NCBI RefSeq assembly: GCF_000012325.1
Contig: NC_003910.7
Span: 2,232,001 to 2,296,000 of the forward strand
Length of the DNA: 64,000 nucleotides
Direction: 5' to 3'
Source of the DNA: Colwellia psychrerythraea 34H
Lineage (GTDB): Bacteria > Pseudomonadota > Gammaproteobacteria > Enterobacterales > Alteromonadaceae
In this document: positions 45,336 through 53,597 of the stretch, one piece after another
Layout: each line of letters opens with the position of its first letter
Position numbering within the stretch: position 1 is the first letter of the stretch
Position numbers and translations under genes: made by a program
The notes under the pieces: model-generated
Told to the model about the DNA's origin: nothing
The model's input: only the letters and a program-made list of their open reading frames with translations
Database searches by the model: none

Positions 45336-45932
45336 TTATAATTTGGTAAATTTCGCATAATCAGTCGTGATTTTCGTTCCACTTTCCACTCTGGTAATTA
45401 TTGCCTTATCAATAAAAACAACTGAATGCTCTAAGTAAATCTTGACACTCCCGCTAGCAATTGACGGTGTTTTTGTTTCCCATTTGGAATCAATTAAGAC
45501 TTCAAAAATCACCTTGTTCGGCAAAAATATTTCAACATTACTACTGTAAACTTGAGAGTCCTTATTAGCGGATACTTGCATTTTTTGTGATTTAATTATT
45601 ACTTCTGAGGCTATGGATGATGGTGTTAGGAAAAAAACACTACTCAATATAGCTACTACGAAAGAAATAATGACCACTATTTTTGTTGTTTCGTTAGGGG
45701 ATTTGTTCGATTGGTTTTTAATTAGCGATACTTCAGTTTCAAAAAGCTTACTTACATCTAATTCAAAGCAAGATGCTAATGATTTTATTGTTTCTAAAGA
45801 ACCCGAACCGTTATTTTCAACTCTTTGTATTGTCCTCAAACTAACTGCACTCGCATCAGCTAAATGTTGTTGACTCCAAGCTCTTATTTTTCGCTCATGT
45901 ATAATTTTATCAGCCTTTATCTTCATTTCCAT
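45336..45932 (-). CDS. XRE-family helix-turn-helix protein with a membrane segment
   Basis: The 198-residue protein has an N-terminal XRE-type DNA-binding domain (ERKIRAWSQQHLADASAV through SLRTIQRVENNG, about residues 13-45), one membrane segment (KIVVIISFVVAILSSVFFL, about 84-102), and an external region of beta-rich sequence. It looks like a membrane-bound regulator that could sense an envelope signal. The ATG at 45932 follows GAGAG at good spacing; the frame could extend five codons. It lies in the array and may control a neighbouring cassette or itself. Confidence 0.75.
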   Translation of the reverse strand: MEMKIKADKIIHERKIRAWSQQHLADASAVSLRTIQRVENNGSGSLETIKSLASCFELDVSKLFETEVSLIKNQSNKSPNETTKIVVIISFVVAILSSVFFLTPSSIASEVIIKSQKMQVSANKDSQVYSSNVEIFLPNKVIFEVLIDSKWETKTPSIASGSVKIYLEHSVVFIDKAIITRVESGTKITTDYAKFTKL

Positions 45933-46009
45933 TTTACTTTCTCTCAAGAATATATTGAAACGATATCTTGTTAAGAAATTCCTTTTTTGTATACGACATG
46001 TTTACGTCA

Positions 46010-46138
46010 ATTTAACGACAGATGCCTGCCATATTGCTAATACCTTGATAACCGAATAAAAAACAACAGGTCAAATGTGTAGTATGCAATACTAAGAAAC
46101 CTGTTTCGCGTCAGGTTGAATTATTTGTTATGTTGCTA
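46010..46138 (-). repeat. attC-like site after the 46136 gene
   Basis: Read on the minus strand: ACATAACAAATAATTCAACC, ACAGGTTTC paired with GACCTGT, and a cassette end near GGCATCTGTCGTTAAATTG. A long (about 130 bp), fairly clear site. Confidence 0.62.
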
Positions 46139-46399
46139 TTTTCGAGTCTTAAGTAATATTAAATGAAATGCAAAATTTAATAGAAATACAACAAAATATA
46201 AACTGAGCATTAACTCATGGAATATAAAATTAATAATGAATTCTGGCGTAAAAAATAACGTTATAGAACCACCTTCATTAAGTTCAAATCCAATTTCAAT
46301 AAAAAACATTAACACCGTTAATGGCACTATAAAATAAAGAGTATTCTTAATAGAAAGTATTAATATCCTATAATAATCATCCACTTTTAGAGGACTCAC
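46136..46399 (-). CDS. small membrane protein in cassette array
   Basis: This unrecognised 87-residue protein has two or three hydrophobic segments (TLYFIVPLTVLMFFIEIGF and LMLSLYFVVFLLNFAFHLIL) and a basic tail (LKTRK). The GTG start is supported by AAAGGAA nine bases upstream. It is followed directly by an attC-like site, with the stop a few bases before ACATAAC. Confidence 0.5.
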   Translation of the reverse strand: MSPLKVDDYYRILILSIKNTLYFIVPLTVLMFFIEIGFELNEGGSITLFFTPEFIINFIFHELMLSLYFVVFLLNFAFHLILLKTRK

Positions 46400-46501
46400 C
46401 GATAATAATTCCTTTGTGTAAAGTTGAACGACTGTTTTATTTTAAAACTAACGTCCTACTAAGAGCCGGCAGTCCCGTTTTATTATCTTGTCATATGAAA
46501 A

Positions 46502-46678
46502 TTAAGTACCAGAACAAGTACAAGCTAAATCGCCATTTTTTTGGAACCATTCACTATACACGCCACGAACACATTCTCTTTGAACCTGAGAGCAGTCTTG
46601 GCTATTAACGCCGCTACCTCCAGGAGAATAAGTACAGGCTGATATAAATAAACCGAGAACTAAACCGAAAATTTTCAT
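46502..46678 (-). CDS. small cysteine-rich lipoprotein (58 residues)
   Basis: The ATG at 46678 opens MKIFGLVLGLFISACTYSPG, a lipoprotein signal with Cys15 in the lipobox (ISAC). The mature part has four further cysteines (QDCSQVQREC, LACTCSGT), suggesting two disulfides, which fits an envelope location. The family is unknown. The attC-like site of the preceding cassette lies just upstream and a short one follows. Confidence 0.65.
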   Translation of the reverse strand: MKIFGLVLGLFISACTYSPGGSGVNSQDCSQVQRECVRGVYSEWFQKNGDLACTCSGT

Positions 46679-46685
46679 AGAAACT

Positions 46686-46793
46686 CCATTTCATAGAATG
46701 CCCGCTAAAGGGCAAATAATTGTCCACTAAAGTGGCATAAGATCACGGTGTAAACTGCGAACTTTTTTTGTCCCGTTTGAATTGTTTTTCATA
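46686..46793 (-). repeat. attC-like site after the 46789 gene
   Basis: Read on the minus strand: ACGTTATGAAAAACAATTC (with the gene's stop TGA inside), AGTTCGCAGTTTACACC, GTGGACAATTATTTGCCC, TTTAGCGGGCATTCTATG. The end resembles the site at 48970-49050 (GTGGACAGTTATTTAATG). Confidence 0.62.
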
Positions 46794-47244
46794 ACGTTGC
46801 TTTAACTGACATTGCTAGTTTTTCAATGCCATGAGATGGAATCCATCTTTTGAATTCAACGAAGCCATGTTTCTTGTATAAATTGATTGCTGGAGTATTT
46901 ACAACGGCCGTTTCAACAATGGCTTCTGAAAAATAAAATTTATCTAGAATATAGGTTATTAATTTGTTTGCGATACCTTTCCTAAAATAATTAGGGTCAA
47001 CAGTTAAACTATTAATATCTAACTGTTTGTTTTCTAGAACAATCTCTATAACTGCAGCGAGACATTCATTCTCACTAAAGCCATAGAATAATGTTTTTGA
47101 ATTTTCTATATCTTTAGCACTTCTCAATAGAGGAGGAAAATTGAGAGTACCTATAAGTTGAGCTTCAATTTTATAAGAATTCTGAAATACAGTGAAAATT
47201 TGGTTTGCAACCTCTTCATTCAAATTATCAAGTTTATTAATCAT
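46789..47244 (-). CDS. GNAT-family N-acetyltransferase
   Basis: The 151-residue protein has the acetyl-CoA binding motif A region LDINSLTVDPNYFRKGIANKL (around residues 73-93; R/Q-x-x-G-x-A pattern in YFRKGIA) and a C-terminal NLYKKHGFVEF motif, both typical of GNAT enzymes. The acceptor is unknown. Acetyltransferases of this type are common cargo of integron cassettes. It is one of two in the array. The attC-like site overlaps its stop codon. Confidence 0.8.
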   Translation of the reverse strand: MINKLDNLNEEVANQIFTVFQNSYKIEAQLIGTLNFPPLLRSAKDIENSKTLFYGFSENECLAAVIEIVLENKQLDINSLTVDPNYFRKGIANKLITYILDKFYFSEAIVETAVVNTPAINLYKKHGFVEFKRWIPSHGIEKLAMSVKATL

Positions 47245-47481
47245 GCTATGCCTATCATAAAAATTTATATTACTCTGTAAACCCTAATCTAGCTCAATAA
47301 CATTATTGACTAAAACGATTGACGCATGAGCAACAGTTAACTGTGATTTTTCGTTTAATGCTCTAGTTATATCTTTACTACATCGTTAATTCTTAGCAAT
47401 TTTTACGCTCTTTCATACTCTTTGAATATCTATTTTTAGTATTAGTTCATTTTACATATTATGTATAAATCACCAAAGCGA

Positions 47482-47643
47482 TTAATTTATCTTCCTTTCA
47501 ATTTTACAATTAGGATCAACCTTTTTAATGTCGCAAAACGGTTTTTCTTTTTCGATTGTGACTGCCCCAGAATCATTAGCAAAACGAACAGATGAGCAAG
47601 AGCACAATAATAAAAATAATATTATAACGATGAATTTAAGCAC
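47482..47643 (-). CDS. small lipoprotein (53 residues)
   Basis: The GTG at 47643 is preceded by AAGGA at suitable spacing and opens VLKFIVIILFLLLCSCSSV, a lipoprotein signal with LCSC as lipobox. The rest is short and charged (ANDSGAVTIEKEKPFCDIKK, then VDPNCKIERKIN) with two further cysteines. No family is known. It is probably a cassette gene; the downstream attC-like site (about 47265-47375) is weak. Confidence 0.6.
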   Translation of the reverse strand: MLKFIVIILFLLLCSCSSVRFANDSGAVTIEKEKPFCDIKKVDPNCKIERKIN

Positions 47644-47741
47644 AAATCTATCCTTAAAAATGACACATTATTGAGAGGCTAAAATTTTGTACACTATTAG
47701 AGTAAAAACAACCAACTGTATTTTTCAGTGCGATGAGCATG

Positions 47742-48248
47742 TTAGCTCTGCGCTGAAAAGGACTCATGATATGTAACAACGCCTGTCGGGTAAGAACCTT
47801 TAAGTAATGTTGCTTGAAAATATTCGGGTGGAACATCAGGGAGCACTAAGCCACCTATGGGCTCAAAACCAAATCGACGATAGTAATTGGGATCACCAAG
47901 TAGTACACAACCATTAGCGTTGAGATTATTCAATTCTCTAAGAGCTGCATGCATTAGCTTAGAGCCTATTCCCTTATTTTGGTCAGTTGGAACAACAGAA
48001 ATTGGTCCCAAACCATACCAATCTTTTGAACCATCCGAGATAGTAACTGGCGACAAAGCAACATGGCCAATTATTTTAGATGAGTCTTCAGCAATAAGTG
48101 AAACTGATAACGCTCCGGAATCTCTCAATGCATCTACAATAAATTGCTCCGTGTGGTCTGTATGTGGTGCATCAAGGAATGCAGCAATAGTAATTGCATG
48201 AATACTTTGAATATCGCGAGTTTTTTCTAGTCGAATATTAATACACAC
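47742..48248 (-). CDS. GNAT-family N-acetyltransferase (YhbS-like)
   Basis: The 168-residue protein has LGPISVVPTDQNKGIGSKLM (about residues 78-97), the motif A of GNAT acetyltransferases, and YYRRFGFEPIGGL, typical of the YhbS/AttT-like group. The substrate is unknown. The GTG start is supported by GGAG eight bases upstream. The attC-like site of the preceding cassette ends just before that ribosome binding site. Confidence 0.82.
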   Translation of the reverse strand: MCINIRLEKTRDIQSIHAITIAAFLDAPHTDHTEQFIVDALRDSGALSVSLIAEDSSKIIGHVALSPVTISDGSKDWYGLGPISVVPTDQNKGIGSKLMHAALRELNNLNANGCVLLGDPNYYRRFGFEPIGGLVLPDVPPEYFQATLLKGSYPTGVVTYHESFSAQS

Positions 48249-48257
48249 TGAAACATC

Positions 48258-48372
48258 TCCAAGTAGGGTTAACCCTGATTTAAGGGGCTTATAATAGTTT
48301 GCTAAAATGTGAAACGAAGTAGAACACGGCCAATTGTTACTTACCCTTGTTTATTTAGTTGTCATGTCGTTG
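48258..48372 (-). repeat. attC-like site after the 48374 gene
   Basis: Read on the minus strand: ACAACTAAATAAACAAGGG, ACAATTGGCCGTG, a spacer, TTTTAGCAAACTATTATAAG, CCCCTTAAATCAGGGTTAAC. The end is close to the consensus of the array. Confidence 0.65.
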
Positions 48373-48373
48373 C

Positions 48374-48559
48374 TTAGTGAAATTCATCATTACTTTTTAC
48401 CCAGCGATATATTGGATATGCAGCGAGTAAAGAAATAATAGTTAAAATAATAGATTTACCGAAATCAACTTGTTTCAGCTCCCCTATGAGATAGAAAAAT
48501 GTAATTTCAAATAATGCAAAAAATATCCATACTGCCCAAAATGCTTTTTGTTTACTCAT
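48374..48559 (-). CDS. small membrane protein (61 residues) in cassette array
   Basis: Two hydrophobic segments (AFWAVWIFFALFEITFFYLI and SIILTIISLLAAYPIYRWV) make up nearly the whole protein. AAGGA lies about nine bases before the ATG. The gene is bracketed by attC-like sites at 48578-48645 and 48258-48372, making it a complete single-gene cassette. No family is recognised. Confidence 0.6.
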   Translation of the reverse strand: MSKQKAFWAVWIFFALFEITFFYLIGELKQVDFGKSIILTIISLLAAYPIYRWVKSNDEFH

Positions 48560-48577
48560 ACCTAAGGATCCTTCCTG

Positions 48578-48645
48578 CTAAATAACGCTTTCATATTCGG
48601 AAAAACAATCAACTGTTATTTGTCCTAATTAATTTTATTGTTATG
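48578..48645 (-). repeat. short attC-like site after the 48625 gene
   Basis: Read on the minus strand: CATAACAATAAAATTAATTAG (the stop TAG of the gene is inside), ACAAATAACAGTTGATTG, and GAAAGCGTTATTTAG. At about 68 bp it is the shortest clear site. Confidence 0.62.
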
Positions 48646-48969
48646 ATTTTTTATAGCGGTTGAAAAAAAGACATCGCTTATTTCGACTATAGCATTAGAA
48701 CCACGTAATGCTTTTTCAAGATCCAATGTAATGAACTCGCTAAATTTACTGTTAAATTCTATTGAATCTTTTTTAAAGTCAGCCTTTAAATAAGACATAA
48801 ACTCTCTGCACTCAACACTATTTTTTTGTTGTATACGCGCACACGTTTTTCCATGTTTAGCCACTAATTCAAATCTATCAACGAGTGAATCAAATGTCAT
48901 ATCTCCAGTGTTCGCGTGTAAATCACTACAAAATAGTATTGATATTAATGATAAAATTACGTATTGCAT
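48625..48969 (-). CDS. secreted or periplasmic hypothetical cassette protein
   Basis: The 114-residue protein starts MQYVILSLISILFCSDLHA, a signal peptide, followed by a charged helical domain with two cysteines (GKTCARIQQKNSVECREF), probably a disulfide. The frame could extend six codons to a TTG, but those codons belong to the attC-like site just upstream. The family is unknown. Confidence 0.55.
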   Translation of the reverse strand: MQYVILSLISILFCSDLHANTGDMTFDSLVDRFELVAKHGKTCARIQQKNSVECREFMSYLKADFKKDSIEFNSKFSEFITLDLEKALRGSNAIVEISDVFFSTAIKNHNNKIN

Positions 48970-49050
48970 TAAATAACTGTCCACCAAAGTGGAACAAAAT
49001 CTGAGTAAAAACAGTCAACTGTATTTTTCCGTTTGAAGTTATTGCTATCG
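48970..49050 (-). repeat. attC-like site after the 49062 gene
   Basis: Read on the minus strand: GCAATAACTTCAAACGG, ATACAGTTGACTG, a spacer, CCACTTTGGTGGACAGTTATT. The end matches the site at 46686-46793. Confidence 0.62.
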
Positions 49051-49061
49051 CCCTACATGCT

Positions 49062-49334
49062 CTACTTTTTAGTAAGTAATTTATAGAATGAAAAATCTAA
49101 AACTGATGCAATCGCAGATACTAATAGCCAATGAAAAAAATAGCCTACAATATTTAAAGCATCAGGCTCACATTGTGTTTTTAGGATTTCACAGTAAGTG
49201 AAGTCAACTATAAAAGTAGAAAATGCGGATAAGCCAATAATAATTGATAGTGCAAAGGGCCACTTGACCTTAAATAACCGAATAAATCCAACAATGATAA
49301 TTATAGGCAGACCTAACGATAAAAATAAATCCAT
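49062..49334 (-). CDS. small membrane protein in cassette array
   Basis: The unrecognised 90-residue protein has three hydrophobic segments (LFLSLGLPIIIIVGFIRLF; PFALSIIIGLSAFSTFIVDF; IVGYFFHWLLVSAIASVLDF) and a basic tail. GGAGA precedes the ATG. It is the gene nearest to where an integron integrase would stand if the array were complete, but the next gene (DUF885) is on the same strand and unrelated. Confidence 0.55.
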   Translation of the reverse strand: MDLFLSLGLPIIIIVGFIRLFKVKWPFALSIIIGLSAFSTFIVDFTYCEILKTQCEPDALNIVGYFFHWLLVSAIASVLDFSFYKLLTKK

Positions 49335-49474
49335 TTATCTCTCCTTGAACCACGATATGCATGACAGCTAACAGTTTATTATGAGATGAAAATACTTCTG
49401 TTCATAATATGGGGCGAACGGCGTGCGAAGTCCGTTATCAAATTTACTCTAAAATAGGTTATTTGATAATAAAA

Positions 49475-49510
49475 AATCCGCACTTCAAAGTACAAATTGA
49501 AGTGCGGATT
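49475..49510. terminator. strong bidirectional terminator after the DUF885 gene
   Basis: AATCCGCACTTCAA and TTGAAGTGCGGATT form a perfect 14-bp stem around an 8-base loop, with A/T runs on both sides. It separates the DUF885 gene from the cassette array. Confidence 0.85.
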
Positions 49511-49547
49511 ATTAATTATTATGCAGAGCGTTTGACGCTCTTATTCT

Positions 49548-51401
49548 CTAGGCTTTCTTAGTTTTTATATAGTCATTAACTAGGTCAGTTAAGACGTTAA
49601 GCGGTACTGGACCATTTTTTAAAACTACGTCATGAAATTCACGAATATCAAATTTATCACCTAATTGAACTCGAGCATTTTCACGTAATTCAATGATTTT
49701 ATTCATACCAATTTTGTAAGCTGTCGCTTGTGATGGCATAACTACATGGCGTTCGACCATTTTAACGGCATCAGATAGGGCATTAGGCGTGTTTGTAGCG
49801 TAGTACTCTATACCTTGTTCACGTGTCCATTGTTTAGTGTGAATACCCGTATCAACCACTAAGCGACATGCTCGCCATAATTCCATGGCTAAACGACCAA
49901 AGTCAGAATAAGGGTCTTGGTATAAACCTATTTCTTTTGGGATCATTTCTGAATAAAGTCCCCAGCCTTCTGTATGAGCTGTATAGCCACCAAATTTACG
50001 GAACATTGGAATGCCTGTTAATTCTTGTTTGATTGCTAATTGCATATGATGGCCCGGAATACCTTCATGATATGCTAACGCAGCCATTTGATAAGTCGGC
50101 ATAGCTTCCATGTCGTAAAGATTGGCGTAATAAATCCCTGGACGGGATCCATCCGGAGCAGGGCGTTCATAAAACGCTTTACCAGCAGATTTTTCTCTAA
50201 ACCCTTCAACGGCTTTAACTTTTAACGCTGCTTTGGGTTTGGTTAAAAATAAGCTATCTAAGCGGCTTTGCATATCGTCAATAAGAGCGACTGCTTCTGC
50301 TATATAACGCTGTTTTCCTTCGTCGCTAGCTGGATAGTAAAACTGCTGGTCGGTACGCATGAAATCGAAAAACTCGTTCAGACTGCCATCAAAGCCAACT
50401 TGCTTCATAATCACACGCATTTCATTATGAATACGTGATACTTCACTTAAACCAATAGTATGAATTTGCTCTGAAGTTAAGTCAGTTGTGGTAGTGCGCT
50501 TTAAAGCATTCTTGTAAAAGGCTTCACCGTCAGGAAATTTCCAAGCACCGTCACGGGTGTCGGCTTTTTTCTCAAGCGTTGCTAAGTAAGTAATTAGTTG
50601 TTCGTAACCTGGTTTTAAGTTATCAATTAATGCTATTTTTACGTCAGTAATTAAGGTTGCTTTCTCGTCATCACTAATGTTTAGTTTATTAATCTTTCGA
50701 GTGAAATCGGCAAATATTGTGCTGTTAGCTTCGTCATCAAACGGGGCGCCAACAAGAATGTTTTTTGAGTCTCTAATAACATGTGGGAAGACAAATTTTG
50801 GGGCAATAATACCTTTTGCTTCACGCAATTTAAGCTGTTCAACAAGCTGCTCTAGCAATTTTTGAGCACCACGAACACGAGCGATATAATCTTGTGCTTC
50901 TTTAACGTTAATGATTGAGTGCTGGTTAATTAAAAAAGCAGGTATTTGTGAATGGGTGCCATGCATTTGATTAACAGGGTAACTATGAAAGCGCCATTTA
51001 TAATCTGCGATCTGGTTTTCTAGATTTTGAATGAATAAGTTTAGGCTTATTTTAGTTTGTATATCAAGCGTGGTAACGTCAATAGCTTGAACTCGTACAA
51101 GGTTTGCTTTAGCGATTGCTAACTCATTTGCTGCGTTTGATTCTGAAAGGTCGTTCCATTTATCGTAATCTGTTTTAATGCCTAAAGAGGTTTGTCTCAC
51201 GGGGTCGCGGTTAACCCCTTCTTTAAAAATAGTGTCAAATAACGCATTGGCCTGTTCTGAGGCTGATGATGCTTTAACTGTGTTTACCTTAACAGGGGCA
51301 GCTGTTTGTTCGTTATTTTGAGGAGAAACTTTGTCTTCTGAACAAGCACTGAGTAAAGCTGTGGCAACAGCGATAACTAACAGGGATTTTTTAAATGTCA
51401 T
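49548..51401 (-). CDS. DUF885-family lipoprotein, probable metallopeptidase
   Basis: The 617-residue protein has a lipobox LLSAC (Cys20), so it is membrane-anchored in the envelope. HEGIPGHH at residues 445-452 is the HExxH-like zinc motif of the DUF885 family; DFGRLAMELWRACRLVVDTG downstream is also conserved. Members are thought to be peptidases, and no substrate is known here. A Fur-like palindrome lies 22 bases before the start. Confidence 0.88.
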   Translation of the reverse strand: MTFKKSLLVIAVATALLSACSEDKVSPQNNEQTAAPVKVNTVKASSASEQANALFDTIFKEGVNRDPVRQTSLGIKTDYDKWNDLSESNAANELAIAKANLVRVQAIDVTTLDIQTKISLNLFIQNLENQIADYKWRFHSYPVNQMHGTHSQIPAFLINQHSIINVKEAQDYIARVRGAQKLLEQLVEQLKLREAKGIIAPKFVFPHVIRDSKNILVGAPFDDEANSTIFADFTRKINKLNISDDEKATLITDVKIALIDNLKPGYEQLITYLATLEKKADTRDGAWKFPDGEAFYKNALKRTTTTDLTSEQIHTIGLSEVSRIHNEMRVIMKQVGFDGSLNEFFDFMRTDQQFYYPASDEGKQRYIAEAVALIDDMQSRLDSLFLTKPKAALKVKAVEGFREKSAGKAFYERPAPDGSRPGIYYANLYDMEAMPTYQMAALAYHEGIPGHHMQLAIKQELTGIPMFRKFGGYTAHTEGWGLYSEMIPKEIGLYQDPYSDFGRLAMELWRACRLVVDTGIHTKQWTREQGIEYYATNTPNALSDAVKMVERHVVMPSQATAYKIGMNKIIELRENARVQLGDKFDIREFHDVVLKNGPVPLNVLTDLVNDYIKTKKA

Positions 51402-51422
51402 TCTATTCTTATCTCACTTATA

Positions 51423-51437
51423 TGATATGCATTATCA
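51423..51437. promoter_or_regulatory. Fur-box-like palindrome upstream of the DUF885 gene
   Basis: TGATATGCATTATCA matches 12 of 14 specified positions of the TGATAATNATTATCA Fur-type core. Iron control of the DUF885 gene, or of the divergent GNAT gene, is possible but not shown. Confidence 0.35.
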
Positions 51438-51572
51438 TTAGTGTGCCTTAATGCATGTGGCTAATTCAATGAAAGCTCGACAGAATGCTATAAAATTAAG
51501 ACCAACAGGTGTTGCCAACCGAACAAAAGAAGTAAACTTAGCAGTAACATTATGTACATGGAAACCCCGTAA

Positions 51573-52040
51573 ATGAAATTTACCGTTGGCTTTAGAAAAG
51601 TTAAGCATGAAGACATAGATTTTTTGTTGGAGTTACGTAGAAAAACGATGACCCAACATTTGTTAGCGGCAGGTATTCGTATGACGGATGAGCAACATTT
51701 GGTTCGAATAAAAGAGCACTTTTATGAAAGCCATATTATTTTAGCAGACCGTAAACCTATAGGGCTGGTGAAAATGGGCGTGTTATCGCTTAATAATACC
51801 GGTAAAAGTTTGCATATTAGACAGATACAAATTATGCCAAAGTATCAGGGCAAGGGCATTGGCAGTAAGGTACTTACGGTGGTGAAAAAGCGTGCGTTAC
51901 AATTGTGCTTACCGATCACCTTAAATGTTTTATTGAAAAATCCAGCTCGGGGTTTGTACTTGCGTCATGGTTTTCAAGTTGAGAAGAAAACCCGTTTAGA
52001 ATTTCTATTACGTTGCCCATTAGAAGTGATTGCCGCATAG
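51573..52040 (+). CDS. GNAT-family N-acetyltransferase
   Basis: The 155-residue protein has RQIQIMPKYQGKGIGSKVLT (about residues 88-107), motif A of the GNAT fold, and NPARGLYLRHGFQVEKKTR in the C-terminal half. The N-terminal VKHEDIDFLLELRRKTM is typical of the small-molecule acetyltransferases. The acceptor is unknown. It is divergent from the DUF885 gene and seems monocistronic. Confidence 0.82.
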   Translation: MKFTVGFRKVKHEDIDFLLELRRKTMTQHLLAAGIRMTDEQHLVRIKEHFYESHIILADRKPIGLVKMGVLSLNNTGKSLHIRQIQIMPKYQGKGIGSKVLTVVKKRALQLCLPITLNVLLKNPARGLYLRHGFQVEKKTRLEFLLRCPLEVIAA

Positions 52041-52111
52041 CTTGTTGAGTCAAGCGAATAGCGACAATCATTATCATCGAATTTAGTAAGTAAACTTACC
52101 TAGAACTGTAC

Positions 52112-53584
52112 CTAGTAAATAAGTCCGCTACGTTTTACTTTATTCGGGTCAATACGTGATGGCGTAATAGATCCATCAACCAAAGGCGTTGTTGCTATTG
52201 CCAACATTTTAACCACTTGTAACATTGAGGGTAAATTCAAGCTATTAATATCATCTGTGACTTGATGATAATGTTGGTCTTTATCAAGCTGCGTACTACT
52301 AAAGCTATGGGCAGGGACTCCTAACCTAGCTAATGTTGCATTATCTGAACGATAGAATAAGTTTTGCTTAGGGTAAGGGTCAGCATAAACTTTCAGGTTT
52401 TGTGGTGCTAATGCTTGGTTTAGTTGTTCACCTAGGTTTGAGCGATCCATACCTGTCATCCAAACGGTGCCATCTCCAAATACAGCCGGTTTACCGACCA
52501 TTTCAATGTTAATCATGGCTGTTATTGTCGTTGGTTCTAGGTTTGTAGAAAAGTGTTTTGAGCCAAAACCTCCAATCTCTTCGGCGCTAAACGCGGCAAA
52601 CATTAAGGTTCTTTCGTTATTGCCCAATTTAGCAAAGTGATTCGCTAAATTGATAATGGCAGACACACCAGAAGCATCATCATCGGCACCATTAAAAATA
52701 TCACTACTTTGTTGTGCATTACTGTTAGGTGCGCCATCAATACTAGGTTTAACGCCTAAGTGATCATAATGAGCTGAGTAAAGTACAATTTCGTTAGCTT
52801 TGCTTTTACCAGGTAAAATACCGACGACATTACTTAAAGCGCTAGTGCTAACCTTGGCATTGCCTTTGACGTTAAATTGTATCACTTTACTAATATCGGT
52901 TAACGCAATAACGATAACACCACCTTGCTCAGTGGCGCTTTCATCAACGAGTTTAGTTAACCCTTGAGCAAAGTAACTTTGATAGCGTTTAAAGCTCTCT
53001 TCATGTTTTGGGTGAAGTAATACCAGATGCTGACCACCTTGTTTATTTAACTCACTTAGTGATTTTCGCATGTTGTCGTCTTCACCAACCATTACAATAT
53101 TTACGGGAAGATTATTTTTTACAACGTTACTGTTCCAATCAAAATCTGTTGCTGTTGTGGCCATCGATAATGATTCGCTATCAAAGGCTTGGCCATTAAT
53201 TTCAACCGTAAGCATATTTGGCGTGATTCGCTGCACTAAGTATTGCTGTTTAAAATTTAGATCGCTTGGTGCTGGCGTAAGACCTACTTCGTTAAAACGC
53301 TTAGCAATAAAGTCGGCGGCTTGACGGATATTAGGCGTAAAGTTATTTCTACCTTGAAGATTATTACTAGCTAAGTAACTAACATCTTTAGTAATTTGCT
53401 CTAAAGTAATGGTGTCATCTACAGTGACAGAGGCACTTTCCTCCGTTTTTTCATCAAACCCTAAATGCATATTACTACAACCGGTTAATGATAAACTGGC
53501 TAGTGACAGCAGTGTTATAGAAGTAGCTAAGACTACTGGCTTTAAACGTTTGTTAGTCATATTTTTAGTTGTTGTTAATGTCAT
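52112..53584 (-). CDS. M28-family metallopeptidase lipoprotein
   Basis: The 490-residue protein has a lipobox LTGC (Cys about 36) and an M28 domain: AHYDHLG (about residues 272-278, first zinc ligand), NGADDDASG (bridging Asp), FSAEEIGGFGS (the catalytic Glu pair) and a late His in DKDQHYHQVTDD. M28 enzymes are aminopeptidases or carboxypeptidases; a PA-like insert may lie before the catalytic domain. It starts 13 bases after yaeQ on the same strand, so the two form an operon. The start could alternatively be the ATG eight codons downstream. Confidence 0.9.
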   Translation of the reverse strand: MTLTTTKNMTNKRLKPVVLATSITLLSLASLSLTGCSNMHLGFDEKTEESASVTVDDTITLEQITKDVSYLASNNLQGRNNFTPNIRQAADFIAKRFNEVGLTPAPSDLNFKQQYLVQRITPNMLTVEINGQAFDSESLSMATTATDFDWNSNVVKNNLPVNIVMVGEDDNMRKSLSELNKQGGQHLVLLHPKHEESFKRYQSYFAQGLTKLVDESATEQGGVIVIALTDISKVIQFNVKGNAKVSTSALSNVVGILPGKSKANEIVLYSAHYDHLGVKPSIDGAPNSNAQQSSDIFNGADDDASGVSAIINLANHFAKLGNNERTLMFAAFSAEEIGGFGSKHFSTNLEPTTITAMINIEMVGKPAVFGDGTVWMTGMDRSNLGEQLNQALAPQNLKVYADPYPKQNLFYRSDNATLARLGVPAHSFSSTQLDKDQHYHQVTDDINSLNLPSMLQVVKMLAIATTPLVDGSITPSRIDPNKVKRSGLIY

Positions 53585-53597
53585 AAAGGGCCGTCTC

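Larger units (their letters stand above)
34515..49450 (-). other. integron-type gene-cassette array without integrase (CALIN), interrupted
   Basis: About 22 short genes on the minus strand occupy 34515-35641 and 38683-49334. Most gaps (65-135 bp) hold an imperfect dyad that, read on the minus strand, starts near (G/A)(C/A)ATAAC, often overlapping the stop codon, has an inner CAGTTGGCT ... AGCCAACTG pair, and ends CCCTTAAATGGGC(G/A)TTAT just before the next gene. This is the attC layout. Weak or degraded copies are also at 40815-40890, 39690-39800, 47265-47375, 47650-47740, 46446-46505 and 45245-45330. No integrase gene is in view. The segment 35816-38214 does not look like cassettes. Confidence 0.72.

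Noticed and set aside
49355..49445. attI site or integron start next to the DUF885 gene
   Set aside because: GATAACGGACTTC and TGTTAGCTGTC are loosely similar to attC ends, but no integrase or promoter context supports an attI.
34515..49450. Prophage or conjugative island
   Set aside because: No phage structural, integrase, relaxase or secretion genes are present; the repeated attC-like spacers fit a cassette array better.
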